This document shows positions 17,086 to 25,699 of a stretch of 64,000 bases of DNA, piece after piece. The notes beneath the pieces were generated by a model, which worked only from the letters and a program-made list of their open reading frames with translations, was not told where the DNA came from and did no database searches. Both the position numbers and the translations under genes were made by a program. How positions within the stretch are numbered: position 1 is the first letter of the stretch; each line of letters starts with the position of its first letter. Location: NCBI RefSeq assembly GCF_900403705.1, contig NZ_OUNR01000012.1:310001-374000 (forward strand), given 5' to 3'. The stretch comes from Nitrospira lenta. GTDB taxonomy: Bacteria > Nitrospirota > Nitrospiria > Nitrospirales > Nitrospiraceae.

Positions 17086-17571
17086 ATGACAGAGAACAGA
17101 TTCATCCCGACGAAGGTGTGGCTGATCGGAGCCGGACTTGGGCTGGCGCTCATGGCGGATCAGGGTTTTGCCGAGCAGCGGGAGGGGCGATTCACGCTGG
17201 TTCTCGACGGGGCTGCCGTCGCAGACGGTCAGACCGGATTGGTTTGGGAGCAGGAGCCGGATCGCGAACACGATGTGTGGAGCCGTTCGAACGAACGCTG
17301 CGCCACGAAGACCGTCGGCGGACAATCGGGCTGGCGTGGGCCCACGATCGACGAACTCAAGACGCTGATCGATCTGTCCCAGCATGATCCGGCCTTACCG
17401 GCCGGACATCCCTTCTCCCATATCAACTCGGAGATCTATTGGACCTCGACGCCGCACCCGACCGACGACATCGTGGCCTGGCAGGTCAGCTTCTTCAGCG
17501 GCGAACCGGTCACGGACCAGAAGTCCGGCACGCGACGGATGTGGTGCGTCATGGGAGCGTCTCGCAAGTAA
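17086..17571 (+). CDS. Exported DUF1566 (Lcl C-terminal-like) domain protein
   Basis: About 161 residues from MTENRFIPTK. A signal peptide ends near GFA (about 29). The mature part has the DUF1566 pattern: VADGQTGLVWEQ, WRGPTIDELKTLID, and near the end IYWTSTPHP and MWCVMG. These C-type-lectin-like domains occur in exported or surface proteins; the ligand is unknown. It stands alone between divergent and distant neighbours. Confidence 0.85.
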   Translation: MTENRFIPTKVWLIGAGLGLALMADQGFAEQREGRFTLVLDGAAVADGQTGLVWEQEPDREHDVWSRSNERCATKTVGGQSGWRGPTIDELKTLIDLSQHDPALPAGHPFSHINSEIYWTSTPHPTDDIVAWQVSFFSGEPVTDQKSGTRRMWCVMGASRK

Positions 17572-17978
17572 CCGACCGTCATTCACACAGGGTCACACTT
17601 CCAGTGCATGGCTCGCGTCCCGTGAATCAGAACGAGAACTTCTCACCTCGCCCGTCGATTCACGTCGTTCTTTGGCAACGCGTTTCCCCCCGTTGTTCGA
17701 TCGGTTTCCATCTCGATTGGTATCGCGCCGTCACATGCTCAGGGTCCGGTGTAACACCGTTCTGATATGAAGTTTGCTACGTTCTCGACATGACAAAGGA
17801 CGAGCTGCGAGAAACAGGATGTTAGGCGGTTAGTGAGAAGGGAGGACGGCGCGATGACATCGGTTGCACTGGACTTGCTGTGAGGGACGGCCATCGACAG
17901 CATGCGAGTCAACGCGTGACGAGCTCAGCGCCGCATCACGAGAGGACCGCCGTTGGAGCGAGTGGAAGGTCTGAGGAC
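17572..17978. other. 407-bp gene-poor region
   Basis: No supported gene. Only very short open frames occur, for example a nine-codon ATG frame at about 17853. I see no strong terminator or operator. Part of it must hold the promoter of the porin gene; I could not pick a convincing -35/-10 pair. Confidence 0.4.
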
Positions 17979-19187
17979 ATGAGAGCGGCGCGGTGGATCA
18001 TTCAATTATTGATATTGGCGATAGGAACGCTGGCGACTCCCGTCCTTGCTCAAGTCGTCGGACTCACCTCTGAGGAGCGGACTACGGGTCGGGCATCCGC
18101 AGCCATGGATCAGGAGAAGCCGCGATCACCGGACTGGCACTATGGGGGGTTCATAGACCTGGGCTACTCGCTGAATTTCAACTTTCCGGAAAACCATGTG
18201 TTCCGCACTCGTGGTACCACCCCCAGGGTCAATGAACTCGACCTCAATATGGGCGGAATCTATGTCAGAAAAGATGCCACCGACCAGTCACGTTGGGGGA
18301 TGGAATTGCTGGGTCATGGGGGCCAGGATGCCAAGGACTTTGGATTCGGAGTGAACCTTCCCAAGGTGCAGGGGGCCGATGCCTTACGGCACTTCGGGCG
18401 CGCGAATGTGTCCTACCTCGCTCCGGTTGGCAATGGCCTGGTGCTGCAAGCCGGTCTGTTCAACAGCTTCATCGGCAACGACTCCCTCTATGCCAAGGAT
18501 AACTTCAATTACACCCGCTCATGGGTCGCGGACTATTCCCCGTACCTGATGTTCGGAGCGAACGCGCAATATGCCTTCAACGAGAAGTGGAGCGGGGCCG
18601 TCTTCATCATCAATGAGTATTTTCACCTGCAAAACACCAACAGTGTTCCGAGTTACGGCGTCCACGTCGCCTACAAACCCAGTGCCTCCTGGACCATCAA
18701 GGAAACGATCTACTATGGCCCGGACCAGTCGGACACGTCGCTCCGGTATTGGCGGTCATTCTCGGATTCCCTTCTGGAATGGAAGGTCAACGACGACCTG
18801 ACGCTCCTGGGCGAGTATCAGGTCGGAACCCAGGAAATGGCCGCGCCGGGAAATCCCCGTGTCTTTTATATGGGAGCTGCCGTGCCGATGCGGTGGCACA
18901 TCGGCGGTCCCTGGAGCGTGGCGCTCAGGCCGGAAGTCTATTGGGACAGGAGCGGCCTGATGACCGGTTCGGAGCAGTTGATCAAATCGGTCACGGCCAC
19001 AGCGGAATATAAGGTGCCCTACAAGTGGACGAACATGAGGGCACGGCTCGAATATCGCTACGACGAATCGACCGGCTCCGGCGGGGGATTTTTCAGGCGC
19101 AATGAAATAGCGCCGGGAGTCATCGGGCTGGCGCCGGCGCAACAGATGCTGATCGTTGGTCTGATCTGGACGCTCGACTCACCATAA
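17979..19187 (+). CDS. Putative beta-barrel porin (BBP2/OmpL-like)
   Basis: Protein of 402 residues from MRAARWIIQL, preceded by a GGAAGG-type ribosome site. The signal peptide ends at VLAQ (about 24). The mature protein opens with HYGGFIDLGYSLNFNFPENH and then alternates aromatic beta strands (RVNELDLNMGGIYV; VALRPEVYWDRSG), closing with a strand of the form MLIVGLIWTL. This fits PF07642-type outer-membrane barrels. It is likely a diffusion channel; substrate unknown. No neighbour is on the same transcript. Confidence 0.85.
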   Translation: MRAARWIIQLLILAIGTLATPVLAQVVGLTSEERTTGRASAAMDQEKPRSPDWHYGGFIDLGYSLNFNFPENHVFRTRGTTPRVNELDLNMGGIYVRKDATDQSRWGMELLGHGGQDAKDFGFGVNLPKVQGADALRHFGRANVSYLAPVGNGLVLQAGLFNSFIGNDSLYAKDNFNYTRSWVADYSPYLMFGANAQYAFNEKWSGAVFIINEYFHLQNTNSVPSYGVHVAYKPSASWTIKETIYYGPDQSDTSLRYWRSFSDSLLEWKVNDDLTLLGEYQVGTQEMAAPGNPRVFYMGAAVPMRWHIGGPWSVALRPEVYWDRSGLMTGSEQLIKSVTATAEYKVPYKWTNMRARLEYRYDESTGSGGGFFRRNEIAPGVIGLAPAQQMLIVGLIWTLDSP

Positions 19188-19393
19188 AATTCTTCTGTTT
19201 CCCTAGCCGAGACGGGGACGGTGCCGCACCGGCAATTTCTGAATGAGGTCTAGGTCCCTTACATGTGGAGGAAGGGCACTATCTCTGGGTCTACATGCGG
19301 CAGGTTGTTTCGGAGAAGAGGGAGCAGCCAGGAAATCTTGTGGTTGGCTTCCGCCCAGCCTCTTCCGCTGCGGGCCTTCTCTGGCCGTTTGAT

Positions 19394-20128
19394 TTATCGT
19401 AGAGAGGATGAGTTGCCGGCTTGCTTGGCCGTAAGCGATCGCAAGTGACTGACCGCTATTTCCCCGAAGATATCGATTGCCCGGCCTTTGGCTTCCTTCA
19501 GTGTCTCCGTATTGTCCATCAGCACCACGGCTCCGGTGCGATGGGCCTGACCTTCAGCGGTCTGTTGGTCGAGTAGCTGGTCGGTCCGCAGATCCCAGAG
19601 CCTGCTGGTGAGGATGAAGAGCGCATCGATCACGGTGCCGGGAGCCAGCCAGGCGCCGAGCACCGTCGGGTAGAGAAGGGCATAGGCATTGTTATACCGA
19701 TCCACTGCGCCGACGCCATCGACAAGCAAGAGCACGTCGATGCCGAATCGTGCGGAGGCCTGCCGCAATTCCTGGCGGGTCAGCGTCAATGCGGTCGGCT
19801 CCGCAAGCACGGTCACTTCGCGAACAATCTTGTCTTTCCGCAGCGGAGCCAGGTGTTGGACTACGGCGTCTTTGTCCGCGCTGAGCCACTCCATTGTTTG
19901 AATGGAGTGCCTGGCGGGAAATTCTCTCCGGATGAAATAGATGCCGAGGTGGAGCGATTCTGCGAGCGATGGATTGATGGTCGTTGGGTGTGTGGCCTCA
20001 CGCCCGCCGGCGAAGTCCAGCTGCTGGTGCAGGGATTCCTGGATTCCTGCCCGGTCGAATCCCTTGCTGGCTGAGCAGGCTGAGAGAATCGCGAAAAGAA
20101 TGGGGAACAGCCATCGAAGGGATGTCAT
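19394..20128 (-). CDS. Putative lipoprotein, unknown function
   Basis: Protein of 244 residues from MTSLRWLFPI, with a GAAAGG site upstream. The signal peptide ends in LSAC, a good lipobox, so the mature protein should be lipid-anchored. It contains a LLLVDGVGAVDRYNN segment and a conserved-looking central domain, but I do not recognise a family. Its ATG overlaps the stop of the upstream dehydrogenase by four bases. The 19188-19393 gap downstream shows nothing distinctive. Confidence 0.7.
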   Translation of the reverse strand: MTSLRWLFPILFAILSACSASKGFDRAGIQESLHQQLDFAGGREATHPTTINPSLAESLHLGIYFIRREFPARHSIQTMEWLSADKDAVVQHLAPLRKDKIVREVTVLAEPTALTLTRQELRQASARFGIDVLLLVDGVGAVDRYNNAYALLYPTVLGAWLAPGTVIDALFILTSRLWDLRTDQLLDQQTAEGQAHRTGAVVLMDNTETLKEAKGRAIDIFGEIAVSHLRSLTAKQAGNSSSLR

Positions 20129-21054
20129 AGAGCCTTTCGGGAGGGGGACATGGTGATGGGTGTGCGGGAAAGGTCTTCCAGCGCGAGCATGAGCGCATGG
20201 GTTCCGCAACGGCCATGGCCGAGTGCCTGCACGCGGTGGTAGAGCTCCTGTGCCAAAGCCAGCCCGGGCAACGGGAGGTTCATGCGCGCGGCCTCGTCCA
20301 GTGCAATGCCCATGTCTTTCACGAAGTGCTCGACGAAAAATCCCGGATCGAAGTTGCGCTGCAGGATTTTGGGAGCCAGATTATCCAGCGTCCAGCAGGC
20401 GGCGGCGCCTCCACGAATCGAGTCGAGCATCTGCGTCAGATCCAGTCCCGCGTTGAATCCGTACAGCAGACTTTCACAGACTCCCACCATCGTCCCGGCA
20501 ATCACGATTTGGTTGCACAGCTTCGTCTGTTGCCCGGCTCCCGCCCCGCCTTGGTAGACGATCTTCTTGCCCAAGCATTCGAAGAGCGGGTGCAGCCATT
20601 CAACCGTCTTAGGGTTCCCGCCCGCCATGACGGAGAGGGTTGCGTTTCTGGCCCCGACGTCTCCGCCTGATACCGGCGCGTCGATCGCCTGGAGTCCTTG
20701 AGCGGACGCGGCGGCATCGATCTCCCGACTCAGCGCCGGTTCGGTCGTGGTCATATCGATCAGGATTGAGCCTGGTCTGGCTCCCGCTAAAATTCCCTGA
20801 GGCCCGAAGTAGACTTCCCGCACATCGCGAGGAAATCCGACCATGGTGACAATGACCGTCGATCGGTCGGCGACCGCGCGCGGGCTGTCCGCCCAGGACG
20901 CGCCGCGGTCGAGGAGTGGCTGCGCCTTGGCTTTGGTGCGGGAATAGAGTGTGATGGGATAGCTGGCTTGCTGTAGATGGCCGCACATCGAGGCACCCAT
21001 CACGCCGGTGCCGATCCATCCGATACGACTGTGATTCGGAGCAATCTGCTGCAT
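20125..21054 (-). CDS. NAD(P)-dependent beta-hydroxyacid dehydrogenase family
   Basis: About 309 residues from MQQIAPNHSR; an in-frame start at 21096 would overlap the upstream gene. Signatures: Rossmann motif IGWIGTGVMGASM, substrate-binding DAPVSGGDVGA, and catalytic-lysine region KLCNQ. It belongs to the 3-hydroxyisobutyrate/tartronate semialdehyde/GLYR reductase superfamily; which acid it reduces cannot be read from sequence. It is coupled to a lipoprotein gene and follows the DUF2207 gene by 19 bp. Confidence 0.9.
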   Translation of the reverse strand: MQQIAPNHSRIGWIGTGVMGASMCGHLQQASYPITLYSRTKAKAQPLLDRGASWADSPRAVADRSTVIVTMVGFPRDVREVYFGPQGILAGARPGSILIDMTTTEPALSREIDAAASAQGLQAIDAPVSGGDVGARNATLSVMAGGNPKTVEWLHPLFECLGKKIVYQGGAGAGQQTKLCNQIVIAGTMVGVCESLLYGFNAGLDLTQMLDSIRGGAAACWTLDNLAPKILQRNFDPGFFVEHFVKDMGIALDEAARMNLPLPGLALAQELYHRVQALGHGRCGTHALMLALEDLSRTPITMSPSRKAL

Positions 21055-21073
21055 ACAGAGGAGAATCGAACCG

Positions 21074-22837
21074 TTAGAACCCGCTGCCGCCGCCACCGCC
21101 GAAGCCGCCGCCCGAAGACCCGCCGGATGAGCCGCTGCTCCCGCTGCTGCTGAACCCGGAGCCGCCGGAACTGCGCGGCGCAGAGGTCATGGCTGTACCG
21201 GCTGCCGCGGACAGTTGCGACAAGTTGCCGGTCAGGTTTCGTGGGCGGAACTCGGCAAAGTTGGCTCCTTGATACCAGGTAGGCGGCTGCATGTAAATGC
21301 CGTCGAAGGCATTGGTCCAATTCTTTTCCACACCCAAGGCCATGGCAAAGGGGAGGAATTTCTCGAACATCTCGGGCGTTTTGACAAGACGGTCCATACG
21401 ATCGGATTCGACGCGACTCAGGAACTCTTCGAAGCCCAGCACTTTCTCCAAGGCTCTGGTGCCGCGCAGCGTCCGAGCCGGCATGATCCGGCCGAATCCG
21501 ACGATGATGAGACCCGACAGGAGACCCGCGGCGGCTCCGGTTTGAAAGGCTAGGCCGATTCGTCCGCTCAACCAGGCGCTTCCGAATAAGATGACGACGG
21601 TCACGACAATTCCGCCGATTGTGTAGGCCTGCTTGACCCGGTCGGGCCGGCGCACGTAGTAACCGCGGGTGACGAGCTGGTCGAACAGTGAGGACTTGAT
21701 GCCGTCCAGGCGCGCGTAAAAGCGATTGGCCAGGGCCGACAACGTCACGGTTTCTTCCGGGTCATCGGTGTGTGGTCCGGCCGGGAAGATCCCTCTCAGA
21801 ATCGAGATCTCATGGGCTTTTAATCCGTCCCAGGCGGACGGGGGTTGAAGGCGATGCAAATGGTACTCGGTGTTCGACCACAATCCGAGGAGCTTGGGCT
21901 CTTGCCGTTCTTCGATCCGCACATAGCCCCGGACGGCCAGATCGACCAGCGTGGCGGTGATGTCACGAAGGTCAGGCGAGTTGTCCACCAGGGTTCCGAG
22001 TTCGGCGGGCGTCAGCCGGTCGGGGGGCTCGTAGCTGACGATGAGGGGGTGCAGACGCGGGTCTCGGCCTCGGGTATACCAGAGATACCACATCGCGACG
22101 AAGACGCCGACGGGCAGGGCCAAGGGCCAGTTGTAACGAAGAAACAGGTGTGTCCGTTGCAGCAGACCCGGTTCGTCGACTAGCCCTTTATCCCATCCTA
22201 CGACGGCGGTCAGGCCTTCGCGGAATCCCAGCGGTCGCTTCATCTGATAGTGGATCGTGGAGTCTTCAATGCGGATGTCGGCCTGCTGTTCGCGCGCGCC
22301 GTACGCGCCGCTGAAGGCGAGGGCTTTGATGCCGGTCGCATTAGGGGGCAACGATACGCTGGCGGTGGCCGATTCGATCGGCACGTCCCATTCGTCGCCG
22401 GTCACGTTCCAATAGAGCTCGTCATGGTCTTCGAAATATTTGAGTCCGTTGGCGACTCGATAGGTCAGGATCAGCGTCTTGGTCGTGTCCTGTGCGCCGG
22501 GAAGCCAGATCTTGAAGCTTCGATAATGCCGGTCGCGACCGCTGTCGATTTTGAGCGGAGCCTGGTGCTCGTCCGTCGCGCTGAGCAGGTCCAGCAACAG
22601 CGTGTAATTGAATCCCTGTGGCGTTCGATATTCGACCGGGATGTCGCGTTTCAATCCGTTCCAGGCTCCGGTGAAACGCGGCCGGATCGTTTCCGTCACC
22701 ACAAGGTCGCCGCTGGGGAGCACCTGAATGTCAGCATGGAACTGCTCGATGACGAGCGAGCGGGCGCCGGCGTGTTCGCCAGTCAACAGCCACGCAAAGA
22801 GCAGGAGGCCTAGGCGAATGACGTATCGTGCGCGCAT
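21074..22837 (-). CDS. DUF2207 membrane protein with Gly/Ser-rich C-terminus
   Basis: About 587 residues from MRARYVIRLG. The signal peptide is followed by the extracytoplasmic DUF2207 beta-rich domain (YEYRTPQGFNYTLLLD-like region; RVANGLKYFEDHDELYWNVTGDEWDVP). One membrane helix lies near 233-250, a cytoplasmic alpha/beta segment follows, and two more helices lie near 400-440. The last roughly 50 residues are Gly/Ser repeats ending GGGGGSGF. DUF2207 proteins usually pair with LemA, encoded here 32 bp upstream. Function is unknown; an envelope-stress or surface role is commonly suggested. Confidence 0.88.
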   Translation of the reverse strand: MRARYVIRLGLLLFAWLLTGEHAGARSLVIEQFHADIQVLPSGDLVVTETIRPRFTGAWNGLKRDIPVEYRTPQGFNYTLLLDLLSATDEHQAPLKIDSGRDRHYRSFKIWLPGAQDTTKTLILTYRVANGLKYFEDHDELYWNVTGDEWDVPIESATASVSLPPNATGIKALAFSGAYGAREQQADIRIEDSTIHYQMKRPLGFREGLTAVVGWDKGLVDEPGLLQRTHLFLRYNWPLALPVGVFVAMWYLWYTRGRDPRLHPLIVSYEPPDRLTPAELGTLVDNSPDLRDITATLVDLAVRGYVRIEERQEPKLLGLWSNTEYHLHRLQPPSAWDGLKAHEISILRGIFPAGPHTDDPEETVTLSALANRFYARLDGIKSSLFDQLVTRGYYVRRPDRVKQAYTIGGIVVTVVILFGSAWLSGRIGLAFQTGAAAGLLSGLIIVGFGRIMPARTLRGTRALEKVLGFEEFLSRVESDRMDRLVKTPEMFEKFLPFAMALGVEKNWTNAFDGIYMQPPTWYQGANFAEFRPRNLTGNLSQLSAAAGTAMTSAPRSSGGSGFSSSGSSGSSGGSSGGGFGGGGGSGF

Positions 22838-22869
22838 AGGGGAAAGAGCTCGTCGCTCCACAGGGGCAA

Positions 22870-23433
22870 TCAGCGGGAAGCCTGATCGAAACTGACTTTC
22901 GGCACCGCCCGCTCTGTCACATCGACGAGTTCAAAAAACTCTTTCAGTTTGAAACTGAAGAAGCCGGCGATGAGGTTGGAGGGGAACTCCTGAATCTTGG
23001 TGTTCAGATCGCGCACGACGGCGTTGTAGTACCGGCGGGCATTCTGAACGGCGTCTTCGATCTGGTTGAGCGAGCCCTGAAGTTGGGTGAAGCTTTCCAC
23101 GGCCCGGAGTTGCGGATAGGCTTCGGCCAGCGCAAAGAGTGATTTCAGCGACTGGGCGAGCAGGCCCTCGGCCTCTGCTTTGGCGGCCGGAGCAGTGGCG
23201 GCCATGGCCCGGTTGCGGGCCGTGATGACGGCTTCGAGCGTCTGCTTCTCGTGCCCCGCATAGCCCTTCACCGTTTCGACCAGATTGGGAATGAGGTCGT
23301 ATCGCCGCTTCAACTGCACGTCGATATCGGCCCAGGCATTCTCCGACTGGACTTTCAATCGGATCAGTGAGTTGTACACGCTGATGACCAGCAGCACCAA
23401 TCCGGCCAGCACGATCAACGTAATCCAGGCCAT
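22870..23433 (-). CDS. LemA family protein
   Basis: Protein of 187 residues. An N-terminal membrane helix (about 2-22) is followed by the LemA signature: YNSLIRLKVQSENAWADIDVQLKRRYDLIPNLVETVKGY, then long helices including NARRYYNAVVRDLN and a C-terminal FFEL. The length is normal. It forms a two-gene unit with the DUF2207 protein, a frequent pairing. The molecular role is not established. Confidence 0.95.
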   Translation of the reverse strand: MAWITLIVLAGLVLLVISVYNSLIRLKVQSENAWADIDVQLKRRYDLIPNLVETVKGYAGHEKQTLEAVITARNRAMAATAPAAKAEAEGLLAQSLKSLFALAEAYPQLRAVESFTQLQGSLNQIEDAVQNARRYYNAVVRDLNTKIQEFPSNLIAGFFSFKLKEFFELVDVTERAVPKVSFDQASR

Positions 23434-23557
23434 GAGACTTCTCCTTGTTTACGCGCGGTAGCGTGAGCGATTGCTCAGCACACGGTCATAAAACTATATC
23501 CGTAAGGGTGTGGGCTGTAAAGTAATCCGCCGCTGTCCGCCGTCTTGGCGGGCAGGC

Positions 23558-24022
23558 CTATTCGAGGATGGGAAGAATTCTTGTGGCCACCGCTTGCACG
23601 AAGTCTTCTTGCTCCGTGACGACCTTGAGCCCTTGAAAACTCAAGTAGTAGCCGCCGTGGCTGGGCGCTTGAATGGTGGCGCTCACTTCGACCCGTTGGC
23701 CGTCCTCGATTTCCGGGTCACGGATGAGCGGCCTTCCGCAAAGACCGAGCACGGCCACGGACATGACGCCTGTGTCGTCTTCGAGCTTAAAGAGGTACGC
23801 GCCGTAACAAGGGGTGTCATTGGGAAGCTTATACGGATCGAGCGGCTGCACGTCCCGCGCGGTGCCTTGGAGCGTGACCTGGCGCAGGTGATAGATTCTG
23901 GGCTCTTCCAGGATCTGCTGAATGGGAATCGGCTCCTCTGCCAGGATGATTGCCGGGAATCCTATGACAGCCAGAAGTGTGACGGCCCTGAGCTGGTGGA
24001 GGAATGGTCTGTCGGATCGCAT
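23558..24022 (-). CDS. Exported OB-fold-like protein
   Basis: Protein of 154 residues with a signal peptide ending near LAEE (about 30). The mature part, IYHLRQVTLQGTARDVQPL ... DGQRVEVSATIQ, has the beta-strand pattern of a small OB-fold (nucleic-acid or ligand binding). It contains one CYGAY and one CGRP cysteine that could form a disulfide. Function unknown. It is divergent from the M20 peptidase gene with a 105-bp promoter region between them. Confidence 0.7.
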   Translation of the reverse strand: MRSDRPFLHQLRAVTLLAVIGFPAIILAEEPIPIQQILEEPRIYHLRQVTLQGTARDVQPLDPYKLPNDTPCYGAYLFKLEDDTGVMSVAVLGLCGRPLIRDPEIEDGQRVEVSATIQAPSHGGYYLSFQGLKVVTEQEDFVQAVATRILPILE

Positions 24023-24127
24023 GGCGCGCGCATTCTACCATTGTTTACGTATGAACCGCTCCGCGTCCGTCTTTCGCTTCACGCAGCCCGAGGCTATAAT
24101 CCGCGCTCAGAACATGGGGAGGGATGC

Positions 24128-25498
24128 ATGACTGGGAATAAGCAGCAGCTCAAAAAATATATTGCCGACAGCCGCCCGCGATTTGAAAATCTTCTCGGAC
24201 AATTGGTGGAGGTGCCGTCTATCAGCATGGATCCGGCCAGGGCGGGGGAGATGCCGCGTGTCGCTACGCTGGCCGTGCAATATTTGAAGAGCCTTGGCGC
24301 CGAGGCGCAGGTCGTCGAAACAGGCGGCTATCCCATCATTTCCGGAGGCTGGACAACGGGAGCGGACTACCCGACCGTCACCATCTACAACCATCTCGAC
24401 GTGCAGCCGGCGCAGGAACCGGAATGGAAAGAATCGCCCTTCGCCTTTCGCAAGGATAACGGGATCTATCATGGCCGCGGGGCGACAGACGATAAAGGTC
24501 CGGCGCTGTCGGCGTTGCTTGGGGCCTGGTATGCGATCGAACAGGGCGTTCCCATCAATATTCGTTTTCTGTGGGAGTTGGAGGAAGAGATCGGCAGTCC
24601 GCATTTCGCCGCGGGTCTCCACAATCGTCTCGCGATTCCACGGCCCGATTCCGTCGTGGTGTCGGATACGATTTGGATCGCCAAAGGCAAACCGGCCATG
24701 CCCTACGGGCTGCGCGGATTGATCGGCGCACGGTTGACCCTCAAGACAGGAGCGAAGGATGCTCATTCGGGTGTCACTGGTGGCGCCGCTCGCAATCCGC
24801 TGGCGGAATTGATGGAAGTGGCCTCCGCCTGCGTGGATGCCAAAACCGGCAAGGTGAAAATTCCAGGATTTTACAACGACGTGGTGGAGCCGACGAAGGC
24901 GGAGATCAAGAGTTTTCTCAAGTCAGGCTTCCAAGTCTCCAAGTTCAAGCAGGCGTACGGATTTCAGACGCTGCGCACGCAGGACCCTGCCGAGATCATG
25001 CGCCGTATCTGGGCGGCTCCGACGTTTGAAGTGCATGGGCTGACCGGCGGCTATCATGGCCCCGGCGTCAAGACAGTCGTGCCGGGTTACGGAGAACTGA
25101 AGGTCAGCATGCGACTGGTGCCCAATCAGACGCCTGAGAAGGTTTTTGCGCTGCTGAAGAAATTCGTTGCCAAGCTGAATCCCAACGTCAAGGTCGAGGC
25201 AGAGGGCATGTTGCAGCCGTTCCAGGGCCTCTTCGAAGGGCCGTACGTCGAGGCGGTGAAGCGGGCGGCGAAGGCGGGATTCGGCAAAGAGCCGGCGTTC
25301 ATTCGCGAGGGCGGTTCGATTGGGGCCGTGGTGACGATGCAAAAGGCTTGGAAGGTCCCGATCCTCTTCATGGGCCTCAGTCTTCCCGAACACGGGTACC
25401 ATGCGCCGAATGAATACTTTGATTGGGGGCAGGCTGCCAGCGGGATGACCGCCTTCGCGCATTATTTTGAAGAGCTGGCGAAGATGGGGAAGAGATAG
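24128..25498 (+). CDS. M20 family dipeptidase/metallopeptidase
   Basis: Protein of 456 residues from ATG 24128 with GGGGAGGG upstream. Long in-frame sequence before it (back to 23510) is not coding. Catalytic-core motifs: YNHLDVQPA (metal His and Asp), GRGATDDKGP, ELEEEIGSP with the general-base Glu pair, and a late SLPEHGYHAPNE. The insert with HSGVTGGAARNP is the dimerisation/lid domain. It matches the PepV/CNDP-like M20 group that cleaves dipeptides or acylated amino acids. It is monocistronic, with a strong hairpin downstream. Confidence 0.93.
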   Translation: MTGNKQQLKKYIADSRPRFENLLGQLVEVPSISMDPARAGEMPRVATLAVQYLKSLGAEAQVVETGGYPIISGGWTTGADYPTVTIYNHLDVQPAQEPEWKESPFAFRKDNGIYHGRGATDDKGPALSALLGAWYAIEQGVPINIRFLWELEEEIGSPHFAAGLHNRLAIPRPDSVVVSDTIWIAKGKPAMPYGLRGLIGARLTLKTGAKDAHSGVTGGAARNPLAELMEVASACVDAKTGKVKIPGFYNDVVEPTKAEIKSFLKSGFQVSKFKQAYGFQTLRTQDPAEIMRRIWAAPTFEVHGLTGGYHGPGVKTVVPGYGELKVSMRLVPNQTPEKVFALLKKFVAKLNPNVKVEAEGMLQPFQGLFEGPYVEAVKRAAKAGFGKEPAFIREGGSIGAVVTMQKAWKVPILFMGLSLPEHGYHAPNEYFDWGQAASGMTAFAHYFEELAKMGKR

Positions 25499-25648
25499 GG
25501 CGCAGCCGGTTAGTCCCTTCATTCGATGACCGAGCGTTTGGGATGAGTTTATGGAAAGCAGATTTCGAAAGAATAGAGAGGGGCGACATCTGCGGCCGAA
25601 CGGAAGGACATCGTTCGGTCGGCGGCGGATCTAAGGGCGGGATGAGTC

Positions 25649-25686
25649 CGGGAGCAGGCGTTGAATCGGTTCAACGCCTGCTCCCG
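25649..25686. terminator. Strong hairpin between convergent genes
   Basis: A perfect 17-bp stem (25649-25665 with 25670-25686) closed by a TCGG tetraloop. It lies between the stop of the M20 peptidase (25498) and the stop of the opposite-strand gene (25700). There is no T-tract on either strand, so it would be a non-canonical bidirectional terminator or an RNA stabiliser. Confidence 0.6.
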
Positions 25687-25699
25687 ATAGGGCGATGAG